Origin: Strigamia acuminata | Lineage: Eukaryota > Arthropoda > Chilopoda > Geophilomorpha > Linotaeniidae | Direction: 5' to 3' | DNA length: 64,000 nucleotides | Assembly: GCA_949358305.1 (NCBI GenBank) | Contig: OX442314.1 | Location: forward strand, 32,421,608 to 32,485,607 | The notes under the pieces: model-generated | Told to the model about the DNA's origin: nothing | Database searches by the model: none | Seen by the model: the letters and a program-made list of their open reading frames with translations, nothing else | Translations under genes and position numbers: made by a program | Shown here: in pieces, positions 1 to 10,624 of the stretch | How positions within the stretch are numbered: the stretch's first letter is position 1 | How the letters are laid out: each line of letters begins with the position of its first letter

Positions 1-3000
1 CTTCCTGATCGAAACTCGGGAAATACGGAGTTAATTCCGACGAATGGACAGCTGGAAATATTTCGTTATTCTCTAGCTTTCTCAATTCTACGGATCCTCC
101 CTGTAATACTTTGGTTATTACATAAGGTCCTGTTCTTTTATCAGCGATGCCAGCTGCAATGCCGCGGGCAGCGCTCGACAAAACATGAGAATCTCTCCAA
201 ACTAAATCGTTTAATTTAAAATTGGAGAACTTCGCACCTTCTTTTTTAAGATTAACTCGTCTACGCAAATCTAACACGTGTGACATCATGTGTTGATATG
301 TTTCGGCGATAACGGCTTCTAATTTTTGCACGTATAAATGTGGGTTTTTTGGATCTACGACCAAAATTCCTTCAGGTATTCTTGGATCCCAAGGTACTCT
401 GAGTTTGCGAAAAAAGTTAAGAAATGCGGGAGAGAAGTCTCTTCCTCTCGTCACCGTAGTTCTCAAACTAAATGCAAATTCACGCAAATATTCGTCCCAT
501 TTGGAATGAACAGATGAATAAATTGCAACCAAATATTTGATGTCACGGTTAACCCTTTCAACCGGGTTAGCTTGTGGGTGTTGGAACCATCTTGAACTTT
601 TCACAAAATTTTTTAAAGACTTGGGCACGAAATTGCGGGCCGTTGTCAGAAATAATTTTGCGAGGAAATCCCATGCTCATGGAAAGGTGATAAATGCAAT
701 TTGCTACTTTTCCTGCAGTGGGGTTACACATTGGATATAATTCTGGCCAATGAGTCGCCACGTCAAGTATGACTAAAATGTGTGTGTTGTTTTTTTGTGT
801 CCGAGGTTTCGGGCCAGTTAAATCAACACTTAGGCAGTCAAATGGGCTGTAAGGACCCATTTGCGCTGCTTCAATTTGTCCTTTCGTTCGAGGCTTGCAA
901 GCTTGACAACGCTCGCAATGTCGAATGAATCTCGTGATGTCAGATTTCATGCCTTTCCAGGTATAAATTCGGCGTGCTCGATAAAGAGTCCTTGCAATTC
1001 CTGGGTGGCCAGAAAGTGGGTGGCCATGCATCAGCCAAATAATTTTATACTTCAATGTCTGAGGTACAAAAACTTTGAGTGCTCTCCCATCCTCCCCCAA
1101 TTCATCAGACATTGTGGGATGAAATTGCATTAATAAGTCATCTTCAATTAAGAAGGTGGTTGCGTGTTTTCTATATTGTTTCCTCTGGAGTCGCGTTGTG
1201 ACGTCAGGCGGAAATTGATTACAATTTAAAAAATTACGCATTAATTGGCAAACTTTATCTTCTTTTTGGGCCTTGATTATGTCTTCCCTTGTGGGGGGTT
1301 CACAATCAAGACGCTCTATAATTTTGGCGACAAATGCTTTTATTAAAACATTTGACGAAGGAATTTGAAATTTCCTTGAAATTTGCGCTCTTATGACATC
1401 ATCTGATTCTTCAGAGGGGTCATAAATTTTAGTCCAATAGTTGACGAATTCGTGATCTTCCTTTTCCTCTAATGTGGAGACAGGAAGCTCATGGAATTTT
1501 CCCATTTTCCAATTTCGTTGTGGTGATGGACAATAAGATAATAATTCGTCATTATCTCCATCATCTTCAGGATTTTCCGGTTTATCAATCGGTGATCTGG
1601 ATAAAGCATCCGCTAAAACATTTAGTGGACCTTTAATATATTGTATTTCGAAAGAGTAGCGCATCAGCTCCATTTGCCAACGCGCTAGCCTTCCGGCAGG
1701 TTCGTCTAACTGCATCAACCATTTTAGTGCTTGATGGTCAGTCCTAACTATGAATGTGGTAAATTCCAAATAATGTCGGAATTTACATAATGCCCAGATT
1801 ACCGCAAGGCATTCTAATTCTGTGGCGCTGTAATTTATCTCAGCAGGTTGCAAACTTCTGCTGGCATAAACACAAGGCACTTCAATATTTTGATCATCGA
1901 TTTCCCTCATTTGCATAAGCGCGGCGCCTAGTCCTTTTCTGCTGGCGTCGGTATGCACAATAAATGGTTCTGTCAAATCAGGCATGGCCATTGTTTCTGC
2001 ATTCGTTAGAGCATCTTTTATTTGATCAAAAGCTTCTTGATGAATTTCTGACCAAATAAATTCCACATCCTTTTTGAGTAAAGGACGTAGAGGTTCCGTC
2101 ATGACTGCTAGATTCTTGAGTAATCGGTGAAAAAAGTTCACCATTCCCAAAAATCTTTGCAACTCTTTCAAATTTGAAGGAGCTGGCATTTCTTTAATGG
2201 CGGCGACTTTTTTAGGGTCGACACTAACTCCTTGAACACTTAACTTGTAACCAAGGAAAGTTAATTCTTTTCTGCCAAATTTCGATTTTTCTGGATGAAC
2301 ATGAAGATTTGCATTTTCAAGTTTACCTAGAATTTCTTCCAGATGCATCATGTGTTCTTCAAAATTTTTTGATATTATAATTATATCATCGAGGTATGCC
2401 CATGCGAATTTTCGATAGGCGTCCCCCAAAATCTTTTCTATCAACTTTTGAAAAGTTGACGGCGCATTTACGAGATCAAAGGGCATGACTCGAAATTGTA
2501 GTCGACCCAAAGGGCTCCAAAACGCAGTTTTAGCACGGTCGTTCGGATGAACCTCTATCTGCCAATAGCCTTTTGACAAATCTATCGTTGTGACCCATTC
2601 AAATCTTCCGAGTTCTCGCAAGATTTCCTCAATGCTGGGCATTTGAGGAGGGTCGTATAATGTATGTGCATTGAGTGGTCTAAAATCAATGCAGAGTCTC
2701 GGATCACAATCCGGACGCATCACTAGAACTATTCGCATTCCATAGTCTCCAGTGGCTTGCTCAACATACCCATTATCCAACATATCTTGACAGATTTGAC
2801 GGATAATTTCACGTTTTTGTGGATTTACGCTTTTAAACGGAACTCTAATAGGAACTTTAGTGTCCAGTTTAATTTCATGTCTAACGAGGTGTGTTCTACC
2901 TGGTCGGCGTGATAAAATCTTTTCATGTTTCTTTAATACTCTTTCAAGCATTAAATTATTTTCCATCGACAAATTAGCGTCGCTAACAAGTCTTTGTACT

Positions 3001-3950
3001 ACATTTTCTTCATCGGCAACTTTAGCTTGACATGCAGTGGCGGAACCAGCTTTCATGTGATTTGCTTTAATAAAGTCGCGTTTCATTACTTCTTCGGGTG
3101 GATCAAGGAACTCTTGATAACGATCAAGAATCGCTTGAGGAACAAAAGGTAAATCTTCTTTCAAAGTCTTAACAAAATTCCAAGACATGGTCTTAGGATT
3201 TGGTTGAATATTGAGTCCATTCATGAAATCACATCCTAATAAAATAATAGGATATTTATTTCTTAAAATTATGAATGGATGACTTAACATCCCGTGTGTC
3301 CACGCAAAAGAAAGTAGGAGAGTTCCTTCGGGGACTACATCTTCTGAAGCAGTCGTAACTCTCACATCCGGTCCAATTGGTCGAATTTCATCTTCCAGTT
3401 TCAGCGAAATTACTACGGAGTAGGCCATGAAGCTTCGATTAGCTCCAGAGTCTAACATCCCTGTTATCATACCGTTTGCCGTCTGCAATCGAATCGTCGG
3501 CAAATCATTGCTGTTTGGTATGTCCGCGTACTTGCACTTAAAACGTCGCGGTGGCTTAATTTCTATCGGCGAATCCAATGGTAATTCGTCCAATAAATCA
3601 TTAGTGACTAGCGTTGTAGCCATTAATTTTTCAATACAATCGTCAAGACCAGGTAAATCAATTTTATCTGACCTTTCAACAATTTCAGGTGTTGGCCTAG
3701 CTTTTCCATCTAGCAAAGTAACAGCATCTTTTATTTTAGATTCCCAATCAACTTTTAATTGTTGAACTTTTTCTTTAAAAAATTCTTCAGTGATGTTTTC
3801 ATTTTGCAGCACAAGCCTTAAACTGGAAACATCAATTTTTGGAAATATTAAATTATTTTCGATTTCTAATTTAATCTGAGTATTCAAAAATTCATCTAAA
3901 ATTTGAGATGGTGTTAGTTCATTTTCCGAGGCGGTAGGCGTCGCATCCAC
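1..3950 (-). pseudogene. pol: gypsy pol polyprotein, frameshifted in integrase
   Basis: The main open frame is 3950 to 567 on the minus strand; its first codon is GTG, so translation probably arrives by frameshifting from gag, which it overlaps by about 30 bases. Visible in order: aspartic protease with LDSGANRSF near residue 165; reverse transcriptase with YLDDIII near 519; RNase H with HTDASRKG near 663; H2C2 integrase zinc domain (HGHPLSGHPG and CERCQACK) near 977; integrase core with VDLTGP and DNGPQFR near 1040-1100. The frame stops at 567-569. From about base 589 leftward the HPQANPVERVNR motif and the integrase C-terminal region continue, open, in another frame to base 1. A small indel therefore broke the gene. 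Catalytic residues before the break look normal. Confidence 0.9.
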
Positions 3951-5107
3951 TAGACCGTCTGGATGCGCGCTTACAAGATTTTAGAAGTTCGCCGATTGAT
4001 TTCATCGATTTCTCGAACTCTTCTATAATCTTGTCTTTGCTCGATTTCCTTTCAGGACATTCTTTAGCCCAATGTCCCAATTTTTTGCAGATGTTACACG
4101 GGTCAGTAGCAGGTGATTTCGCGACTTTTGGCGAAGGCGAACTTGAACGTTTGGCTTCGTCCTTTTTAGGGGTCGGTGACTTCGATCTACTGAGCGCGTC
4201 CGTCTTTGGTGAACCAAAAGTAACGTTTTTAGGCGCCATCTTTGGTCCAAATTTTCTTGCTACTGCGTTATTACGGGCTAATAATGCAGCTGCCGCTTCA
4301 CTTTCTGGCTCCGAGTCAGATTTTTCTGGTTCAGAAGCAGTTTCCATTTCGGTCACTTCAGCTAAGTGAGCTTTAGGGGTTGGATGAGGATTTTTTCCAT
4401 CCGATCCCTTTTTCGATTCCTTGGCAGTCTCTGCAAAAAAATCTCCTCGTTTTGGGGGTTGCAAAAGAGGGGTATTAGCAAAACGTATATCTTTTGCCAA
4501 CTCCTTTCTCCGTTGCTGTCGCTTAGCGTACGCAACTTTTTCATCAGCTGGTAAGTAAGCTTTGTAATTTTCGTCAATCCTTATCTGATTGGCTCGCATA
4601 AATTTGGCTAATTCCGCGAAACCACCCGGATAAGGTGCTCGTACAGAAAGTAGAACATTTTTTGAATAATCGGTCAATCCACGACGGAATTAACGATCAA
4701 TGGCTGCGTCTCCCATCGTATAAGGGAGAGTTACCAATAAATCTTCAGTCCTTCTTAAATAAGAGCGAAGACTTTCGCCTTTATTTTGAGAAAGATTATC
4801 CCACATTTGTAATAAGTCTTCACTTGACTCTCCATACTCAGTCATGAATTCTTCTACAAAGTAATTCCAATTTTGAAATTGTTTAGAATAAAACCATTTC
4901 TCAGCTCGATCTATAAGAGCTTTTGGTACTACTCTTTTCAAAGCAGTGTGACATGCAATGCCATTCAACCTTGAAATTCGTAAAACTTCATCTAAAAGAG
5001 TGGATCCAGCTTCCCATTCTCCATCGAATAAAGCGGGTTTAATGTGATCCCATCTAATAGTTCTTTCATCAACTAGATCGTGAGTCCAGTTGTTGGCAGT
5101 GTATTGT

Positions 5108-5362
5108 TGTGAGGTCATACGTTGACCTCACGTTGCGCGCGACCTGGCGCCGAGGCGAACACCTGCCACGCGGCGCACCTGTCGGTGTTGATTGATGACG
5201 TCGGGACGGGACAGCCAATGGAAGACCTCGTTTTATTTTTATTTTCGGAAAATCGATTTGTTTACCTCTGAATTTGTAAAAGCCGAATAAAGTTAGTTTT
5301 TGTGCACATTTTGAACCTAGACAGTCGCAAATTCCTTGTCGCTTGCTCTCTCATCGCTGACA
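5108..5362 (+). repeat. left LTR of nested element
   Basis: 255 bp, TG...CA ends, AATAAA at 5286-5291. Followed directly by a primer-binding site. Confidence 0.93.
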
Positions 5363-5373
5363 TGGCGCAGTCG
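5363..5373 (+). other. primer-binding site, tRNA-Ser type
   Basis: TGGCGCAGTCG starts at the first base after the LTR. It is complementary to a 3' end CGACTGCGCCA, as in insect tRNA-Ser, and is the primer type known from 17.6/297-like gypsy elements. Confidence 0.65.
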
Positions 5374-5513
5374 ACAGCTTAGGACCCGGCGGACGCGTGA
5401 ACGTCGTCGCTGCGTGAGAGAGCTCGTTGGATTTTCGTTGGATTTTCGAGCCGCAACCGAAAATACGAAAATTGCCGTGCGTGGGCGTGAGGAAGGAAAA
5501 CTCGGGACATAAA

Positions 5514-7445
5514 ATGGCGGATATGAAAGGTGTGTTAACTTCGATTTGCGAGCCGGTTTTGGACCTTTTAACATGCGAAAACATTCGCGACGAGTGTTTG
5601 TTACGGGGAATCGACGTAACCAACTGCAAAAAGAAGAGCGAATTTTTGGCCACAATCTTGGCGGACAATGTGGCAAAAGATACAGCCAAGGTCAACCCCG
5701 GGTCAACCCAGTCGGCCATTGTGGCGACTGCGGCGGGACTCGCCGGACAGATCAAAGTGCAGCACGAGGTGGACACGACGAAGGGAGTGCCCGTGTTTAA
5801 GGGAAAACGTGACGAGAACGTTGAACATTTCATCGAGTGCGTCGAGCGTGCGGCCACGTTGGGAAAATGGACCGAGCACGCAAAAATTGCGGTGGCAAAC
5901 GGACAATTGAAGGAGGAAGCTCTGTATTGGTATGACATTTTTGGGAAAAAACTCGTTTTGTGGTCGGAGTGGGTGGCGTCAATTAGGGACTATTTTTTGG
6001 ACGTCGACACCTATGACAGGTGGAGGCAGCGAATCGCCGCAAGAAAGCAGCTGGAGAACGAGTCCCTCGCCACATATTTTGCCGCAAAAATCGCGTTGAT
6101 CGAGACAACAAGGAAGGCGTTCAGTTTCTCGAAGGACGACACGATAAATGTCACAATAGAGGGAGTTCGCGATTTGCACACTCGTGATTTATTTCGCATG
6201 TCAAAATTTGATTCTTTTATCGAATTAATTAGGAAGGGACGCGAGATTGACCGGAACAGAGAGGCCATCGAGTCACCACCGAGGACGACACCAAAAGAGA
6301 CCGCGAAGCCAAATATCGAGGCCCGGACAAGGACACCACGCGATGAAACGTCATATAAAAAGGGCATGGACATGTCAAAAATGCAATGTTGGCGTTGCAA
6401 CGAGATGGGCCATTGTTCATTTGATTGTTCCAAAGCGAAAAACCCCGAACAGAAGGAGGGAGACGCAAGGCAACAACCGAGGGACGCCGAGAAAAAGAAG
6501 ATCAACATTTGCATGGTTAGGACGAAGTGTCCGGAGTCGAATCTCGTTGTCGTGGATTGCCAGTCAGCGGAGCTCGGGGGACAGGTGGAGGCCCTGATTG
6601 ACTGTGGGGCAAACTGCTCGACCGTAGATCAACTTTTTGTTGGGGACGGCGTTGAAATTCGCCCAAATTTGGAGAAAGAATATTTTAAGACGGCGAGTGG
6701 CGACAAACAGGTGTTGGGCCACGTAGACCTGAACGTGCAAATCGGTAAAATGAGGACCAGGATTAGCGACGTTGCCGTGGTCCAGGATGCGCCTTTCCCG
6801 CTGGTCATCGGGATGGACTGGCGCAAACAGGCCGGTTTGGCTTGGATGATTTCCGGCGACGGCGACGTGACTTTTTACAAGGAGATCAAGGAATCGATGC
6901 CGGCGATGCATTACATTTTTCGAGCCCCACTGCGGATTTCAGCGGAGGACCGGTCGTTCGGAGAGCAGGACGAGCCGGGAAAGTGTGTGGGCGAGGAGCG
7001 CGAGATTCGTCTAGAACATAAAAAGGGAAAGGAGAATGAGATCCCCGACGCACTTTCACGAGCAATCGAATCAGGGACGACAGTCGTATTGGCGACAATT
7101 AAGTTGAGAGATGGGACACCGCGAGAGGACCAGCGGAGTGATGCGTTTTGCAGAGAGAAGACGGCGTGCCCCCCGACGGAGTTCGAGGCGGTCGACGGAT
7201 TTCTCCACCACGTGGAAACACGACGAAATAGGAAGTGTTCCCGAATCGTGGTGCCGGGGAGCATGACCGACAAATTAACGAAGGCGGTCCACGAATCATG
7301 CGAACATGCAATCGCTCTTAAAACGTTATCTAGACCGAGAAGGCACTGGTGGAAAGGTATGCAGAGCTGCGTGAGAGGTTTTGCTCGGAAGCGTAACGAG
7401 GAGGCCGTGATGGGGACCATCACTACCCCCGGGGTGGACGTGTGA
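5514..7445 (+). CDS. Gag-protease fusion with RT deleted, in frame
   Basis: I start at the ATG at 5514 (MADMKGVL); the frame is open further upstream but without ATG. This gives about 643 aa. Order: N-terminal helical segment; Gag-like central domain; CX2CX4HX4C knuckle (CWRCNEMGHCSFDC) near residue 292; retropepsin-like segment with ALIDCGANCS near 361, where DCG replaces the usual DSG or DTG; then, with no reverse transcriptase, the RNase H tail motif KGKENEIPDALSR near 503; then a piece of the integrase zinc region that ends early. Several hundred residues are missing, yet the frame is kept across the junctions. The stop codon TGA (7443-7445) lies inside the right LTR start. Function today: probably particle protein only. 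Confidence 0.8.
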   Translation: MADMKGVLTSICEPVLDLLTCENIRDECLLRGIDVTNCKKKSEFLATILADNVAKDTAKVNPGSTQSAIVATAAGLAGQIKVQHEVDTTKGVPVFKGKRDENVEHFIECVERAATLGKWTEHAKIAVANGQLKEEALYWYDIFGKKLVLWSEWVASIRDYFLDVDTYDRWRQRIAARKQLENESLATYFAAKIALIETTRKAFSFSKDDTINVTIEGVRDLHTRDLFRMSKFDSFIELIRKGREIDRNREAIESPPRTTPKETAKPNIEARTRTPRDETSYKKGMDMSKMQCWRCNEMGHCSFDCSKAKNPEQKEGDARQQPRDAEKKKINICMVRTKCPESNLVVVDCQSAELGGQVEALIDCGANCSTVDQLFVGDGVEIRPNLEKEYFKTASGDKQVLGHVDLNVQIGKMRTRISDVAVVQDAPFPLVIGMDWRKQAGLAWMISGDGDVTFYKEIKESMPAMHYIFRAPLRISAEDRSFGEQDEPGKCVGEEREIRLEHKKGKENEIPDALSRAIESGTTVVLATIKLRDGTPREDQRSDAFCREKTACPPTEFEAVDGFLHHVETRRNRKCSRIVVPGSMTDKLTKAVHESCEHAIALKTLSRPRRHWWKGMQSCVRGFARKRNEEAVMGTITTPGVDV

Positions 7446-7695
7446 GGTCATACGTTGACCTCACGTTGCGCGCGACCTGGCGCCGAGGCAAACACCTGCC
7501 ACGCGGCGCACCTGTCGGTGTTGATTGATGACGTCGGGACGGGACAGCCAATGGAAGACCTCGTTTTATTTTTATTTTCGGAAAATCGATTTGTTTACCT
7601 CTGAATTTGTAAAAGCCGAATAAAGTTAGTTTTTGTGCACATTTTGAACCTAGACAGTCGCAAATTCCTTGTCGCTTGCTCTCTCATCGCTGACA
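7441..7695 (+). repeat. right LTR of nested element
   Basis: 255 bp, same as the left LTR except at 7490. Followed by the ATTGT duplication and then by the interrupted host gag. Confidence 0.93.
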
Positions 7696-9532
7696 ATTGT
7701 GCAATTTTCTGTCGTAATGCAATGTCAGCGTTATCGGCAGTAGCGTCAGATCGATCAGCAGATCGACGATCGGCTAATAATCGATCAATTTCTTCAGCAG
7801 TGTAATAATGTGTATTACGCCGTGAAGAGTGGCCTCGATGTCGACGTCGATGAGATCGATGTCGATTATCGCGTTCTTGTTGCGCATTCACATCAGAATC
7901 CGACCTTGAATCAGATTGTGAATTTGAAGGCGTGTTAAAATGTGGTGTTTCAGGTGGGTCGGGTGGGTTGCCGTCACCATCGTCAGGCGGTCGGCGTCCA
8001 CCTCCAGGTGGTCCATCTCCATGTCCATCTGGATTTCCTCCATCTGGTGGACTTCTTCTATACTGACCCCCACCTTGCGGGCTTTCATGTCCGTCGGGTG
8101 GTTCGCGTGCTGGATTCATTTCTCGTCGACTTCTTTTCGACGAATCTTGCTGTTGAGCCAGTGGTATCGTTCGGGCAACGTGAATACCTGTTTCATGTTG
8201 TCTGTTTCGATCGTCTACCATTCCCAACAGTCGGTCACTATTGTGAAAAATAGGGTTTCGATTACCAGGGACCGGATTGCGATCAGCTCTCCGTTCCTCA
8301 GAATCTGAGGGACGTTTTCTTTTTGAGCGATGGCGACGACGCGAACGTTGGTCGTCATCACTCGACAATCCAGATTGGCTACTCAACTCTGAAACAACAG
8401 AAATTGTTATTGTTTCTGGAGTTAAAATAGGAACTGTTGGCGCAGCCATTTCTGGTTGCACCAATTGGTCAGTATAATTTCTTGCTTGCAAACGATCTTT
8501 CATTTCTGCAAGCTCTTCTTGTGTGCGCAATAAATCAGCTCGGAGAATTTCATTTTCTTTTAGTTGATTTTGCGCTTCCTCGGGTTGTAATCGCTTAGCA
8601 GGACCGCTAGACTTGACTTGTCCGCTCGTACTGGGTTGATCCAGCAAGTGGAAAATCTCGTCTTCACGCTTAGCTATTTTACTTTCGCGAGTACGCTGTG
8701 TTTTAGCACGTGTGTCTAATTCAGTAGCATATCTCACTAGTTGATTATGATTGCGTTGGTAGTGTTCTGCCAAATCAATCAGTTCTTTATTTTTCTGCTC
8801 CAACTTACTTTTGGTAAGTTCGAGCTGTCTTCGCGCCTCTTGGTGTGAGCGAATTGAAAGTTCATTTCTAGTATTCATTTTAGAAAGATCTTCCACTTCA
8901 CCTTTTAATCTGTATTCTCTAGCTTTTTGGGCTAGAAATTCTTCATTTTGTCGATTGAGTTCCATGTGTTGGAGCTCAACCTCCGCTTTTTGTTGTTGAA
9001 GCTCAGCTTCTTTTCGTTCCATTTCAAATTGTAAATTTGAAACGGCACGATCAGTGTGAAGTCGTATCATGGCGCGATGAATCTCTTCCACCGTCATGTC
9101 GTCCGTTATTTGGGCGCCATCCTGGCGTGCTTGATTTCTCAAAGCATCCAGCATGGTCATGCGAGGAGGTGATTCGTGAGACGATTCACTTTCCATTTCT
9201 TTTAACGTATTTTCCACTTCCTCCAGTGGAAGTGGCGGGAGTTCTTGTTCGTTAGAACTCGCACTTGATGCGCTCAGGGCTCGAGCAACCTCATTTTCAG
9301 CATCCTTAAGTTGTTTCGGATCTGGAACTGGTGTTATTTCCTCGGAAATAATTTTCTCCACAAGCATTTCAGGCTCGAGAGCTGGCAAAACCGTCGCTGC
9401 TCGTTTCTGAGTGCTTGGTCGACCTCGCTGTCGTTTCACAATTTGCATTGGCGTCGCCATTTTGTCAAATTGAAAAAGAACAAAGGAAATAAAGGATCTT
9501 TTTACAAAAATCGGATTTTAACAATCAAAACT

Positions 9533-9550
9533 ATCCCGGACGGGCCCCCA
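9533..9550 (-). other. primer-binding site of the gypsy element (tRNA-Pro type)
   Basis: On the minus strand these 18 bases read TGGGGGCCCGTCCGGGAT. This is the complement expected of a tRNA-Pro 3' end and, as I recall it, differs by one base from the proline-tRNA site of murine leukaemia virus. It lies two bases inside the LTR edge, which fixes the orientation and the end of the LTR. Confidence 0.75.
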
Positions 9551-9552
9551 AG

Positions 9553-10624
9553 TGCGGCGATCCGGGTTTTTACTTAATAAATCGAGGAGACTTATCAAGC
9601 AATCGTCGTAGAGATGCCGTACAGGACTTCTACTCTGTGGCCAAATGTTTGTCTAGGGGAATGATTTTATACAGAGTAAAGGAAAAATTAGATAGTTTTA
9701 ATTAGTTCTAAATATACACGGATATGATGCAAAAGAATAATGTTTGGGGTCGATCTAGCTTCTTCTTCACTAATATAAACTCACAGTTGACCGTTGGTTC
9801 CAAGATGGCGTCGACGGCGTCGTGTGAGCGCGGAATTTTAGCGGAGTAAACTCAACGCTAAAATACGCCTCTAAATATACTAAAATCCTCGCGGAGCAAG
9901 CTCAACACGAGAATACGTCTCACACACAGTGAAGGTGATTATTACGGAGCAAGCTCGACGTAACAATCAGTCTTTACACAGATCGCTTTGTGGAGTTAAA
10001 CTCGACACAAAGCCTTCAAATTGACAGAGCAAGCTCAATGTCAATTCCACACAGAAATGGCTTAAATTACGCGTAGTAATTCAAGCAGAAAGGCGCTATT
10101 CCGTACAGTTGGCACGGACCAGCAATGAATCTCAACTCTTCCAGATATCACAGATCACACTTAGCAGGGTTTGGCATAAGTTTGACACAGATGTGAATGG
10201 TTTGGAAGCAGAATCAAGAATGTCGGAAGAGTGGGCCAAAACCGTTTGGCTCACTCCTAAATCTGCTCAGTAAAGCTGCGCAGATGACGAGTTGCACAAC
10301 GATCACACACGGCCGCCTTCGGGTCGTGTGCAACAATCGAGCCGGGCACGCGCGAGGGGAAGGGATGCTCCGCCCAGGCACACGCCTAGCAGCATCATCA
10401 AAGCAATGCACGCTGCAGCGCGATTGGTTGACGCTGTTGCTGGGCCAAAACTTGCTGCAAAACACAATATTATTTGGGTAATATGGTGTCTTGTTTTATA
10501 TTTGATTAATATATATTTTATTTCAATTTACATTGAAACAAAACATATAAGCTTGTTGAATATGTTTATACGACAATTTGGAAATATGGTGCGTACTCAA
10601 ATAGGAATATTTGAGGTCACCACA
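9553..10624 (-). repeat. 5' LTR of the gypsy element
   Basis: The inner edge (plus strand TGCGGCG at 9553) abuts the primer-binding site. The outer edge is put at 10624 because the minus strand there begins TGTGGTGACC, a frequent gypsy LTR start, and because sequence after 10625 resembles intron 5 of IR gene 2. The partner LTR is outside the window, so the outer boundary is inferred. It contains the five-hairpin array at 9835-10047. Confidence 0.55.
9835..10047 (-). repeat. array of five stem-loops with constant loop and variable stems
   Basis: Five units of about 30 bases, each 9-base stem, 12-13-base loop, 9-base stem: 9835-9864, 9885-9914, 9938-9967, 9984-10014 and 10018-10047. The loops on the plus strand are GAGTAAACTCAA, GAGCAAGCTCAA, GAGCAAGCTCGA, GAGTTAAACTCGA and GAGCAAGCTCAA, so each loop can itself pair GAG with CTC. 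The stems differ completely in sequence (ATTTTAGCG, ATCCTCGCG, ATTATTACG, CGCTTTGTG, AAATTGACA), yet each pairs with its own partner at 7-9 of 9 positions. It lies in the LTR, close to the primer-binding site. Confidence 0.8.

Larger units (their letters stand above)
5108..7695 (+). mobile_element. nested, internally deleted gypsy-type LTR element
   Basis: Two 255-bp LTRs (5108-5362 and 7441-7695) begin TGTGAGG and end GCTGACA. I see one difference between them (5157 G, 7490 A). Flanks are a 5-bp target duplication ATTGT (5103-5107 and 7696-7700). The interior is about 2.1 kb with a single ORF that keeps gag, protease and scraps of RNase H and integrase but no reverse transcriptase. It must depend on a helper. 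It interrupts gag of the outer gypsy in opposite orientation. The near-identical LTRs mean insertion was recent. Confidence 0.93.
3919..9460 (-). pseudogene. gag: gypsy gag, split by a nested LTR element and carrying one stop
   Basis: The ATG is at 9460. The N-terminal part (9460-7701) has a long Glu/Gln-rich coiled-coil stretch, then a Pro/Gly-rich linker and an Arg/Ser-rich segment. Leaving out the inserted element and one copy of its 5-bp target duplication, the frame continues exactly in phase from 5107 downward. That gives a host ORF of roughly 980 codons. The C-terminal part holds a typical retrotransposon Gag fold region (WDHIKPALFDGEW) and a CX2CX4HX4C knuckle (CNICKKLGHWAKEC) near 4060. 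One in-frame TAA at 4690-4692 interrupts it. Gag overlaps pol by about 30 bases in a different frame. It is a non-functional copy. Confidence 0.8.
1..10624 (-). mobile_element. Ty3/gypsy LTR retrotransposon (outer element, truncated by window edge)
   Basis: Minus-strand element read from an LTR at 9553-10624, through a primer-binding site, a gag with a central zinc knuckle, and pol in the order protease, RT, RNase H, integrase, running off the window at base 1. The other LTR is not in the window, so boundaries and target duplication cannot be checked. It is decayed: one in-frame stop in gag, a frameshift in integrase, and a second LTR element inserted in gag. It sits upstream of exon 6 of IR gene 1. 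By comparison with gene 2 it occupies intron 5 of that gene, in antisense orientation. Confidence 0.88.

Noticed and set aside
5427-5513. 29 extra codons upstream of the nested element's ATG
   Set aside because: The frame is open but starts at TTG; the ATG at 5514 is the first plausible eukaryotic start.
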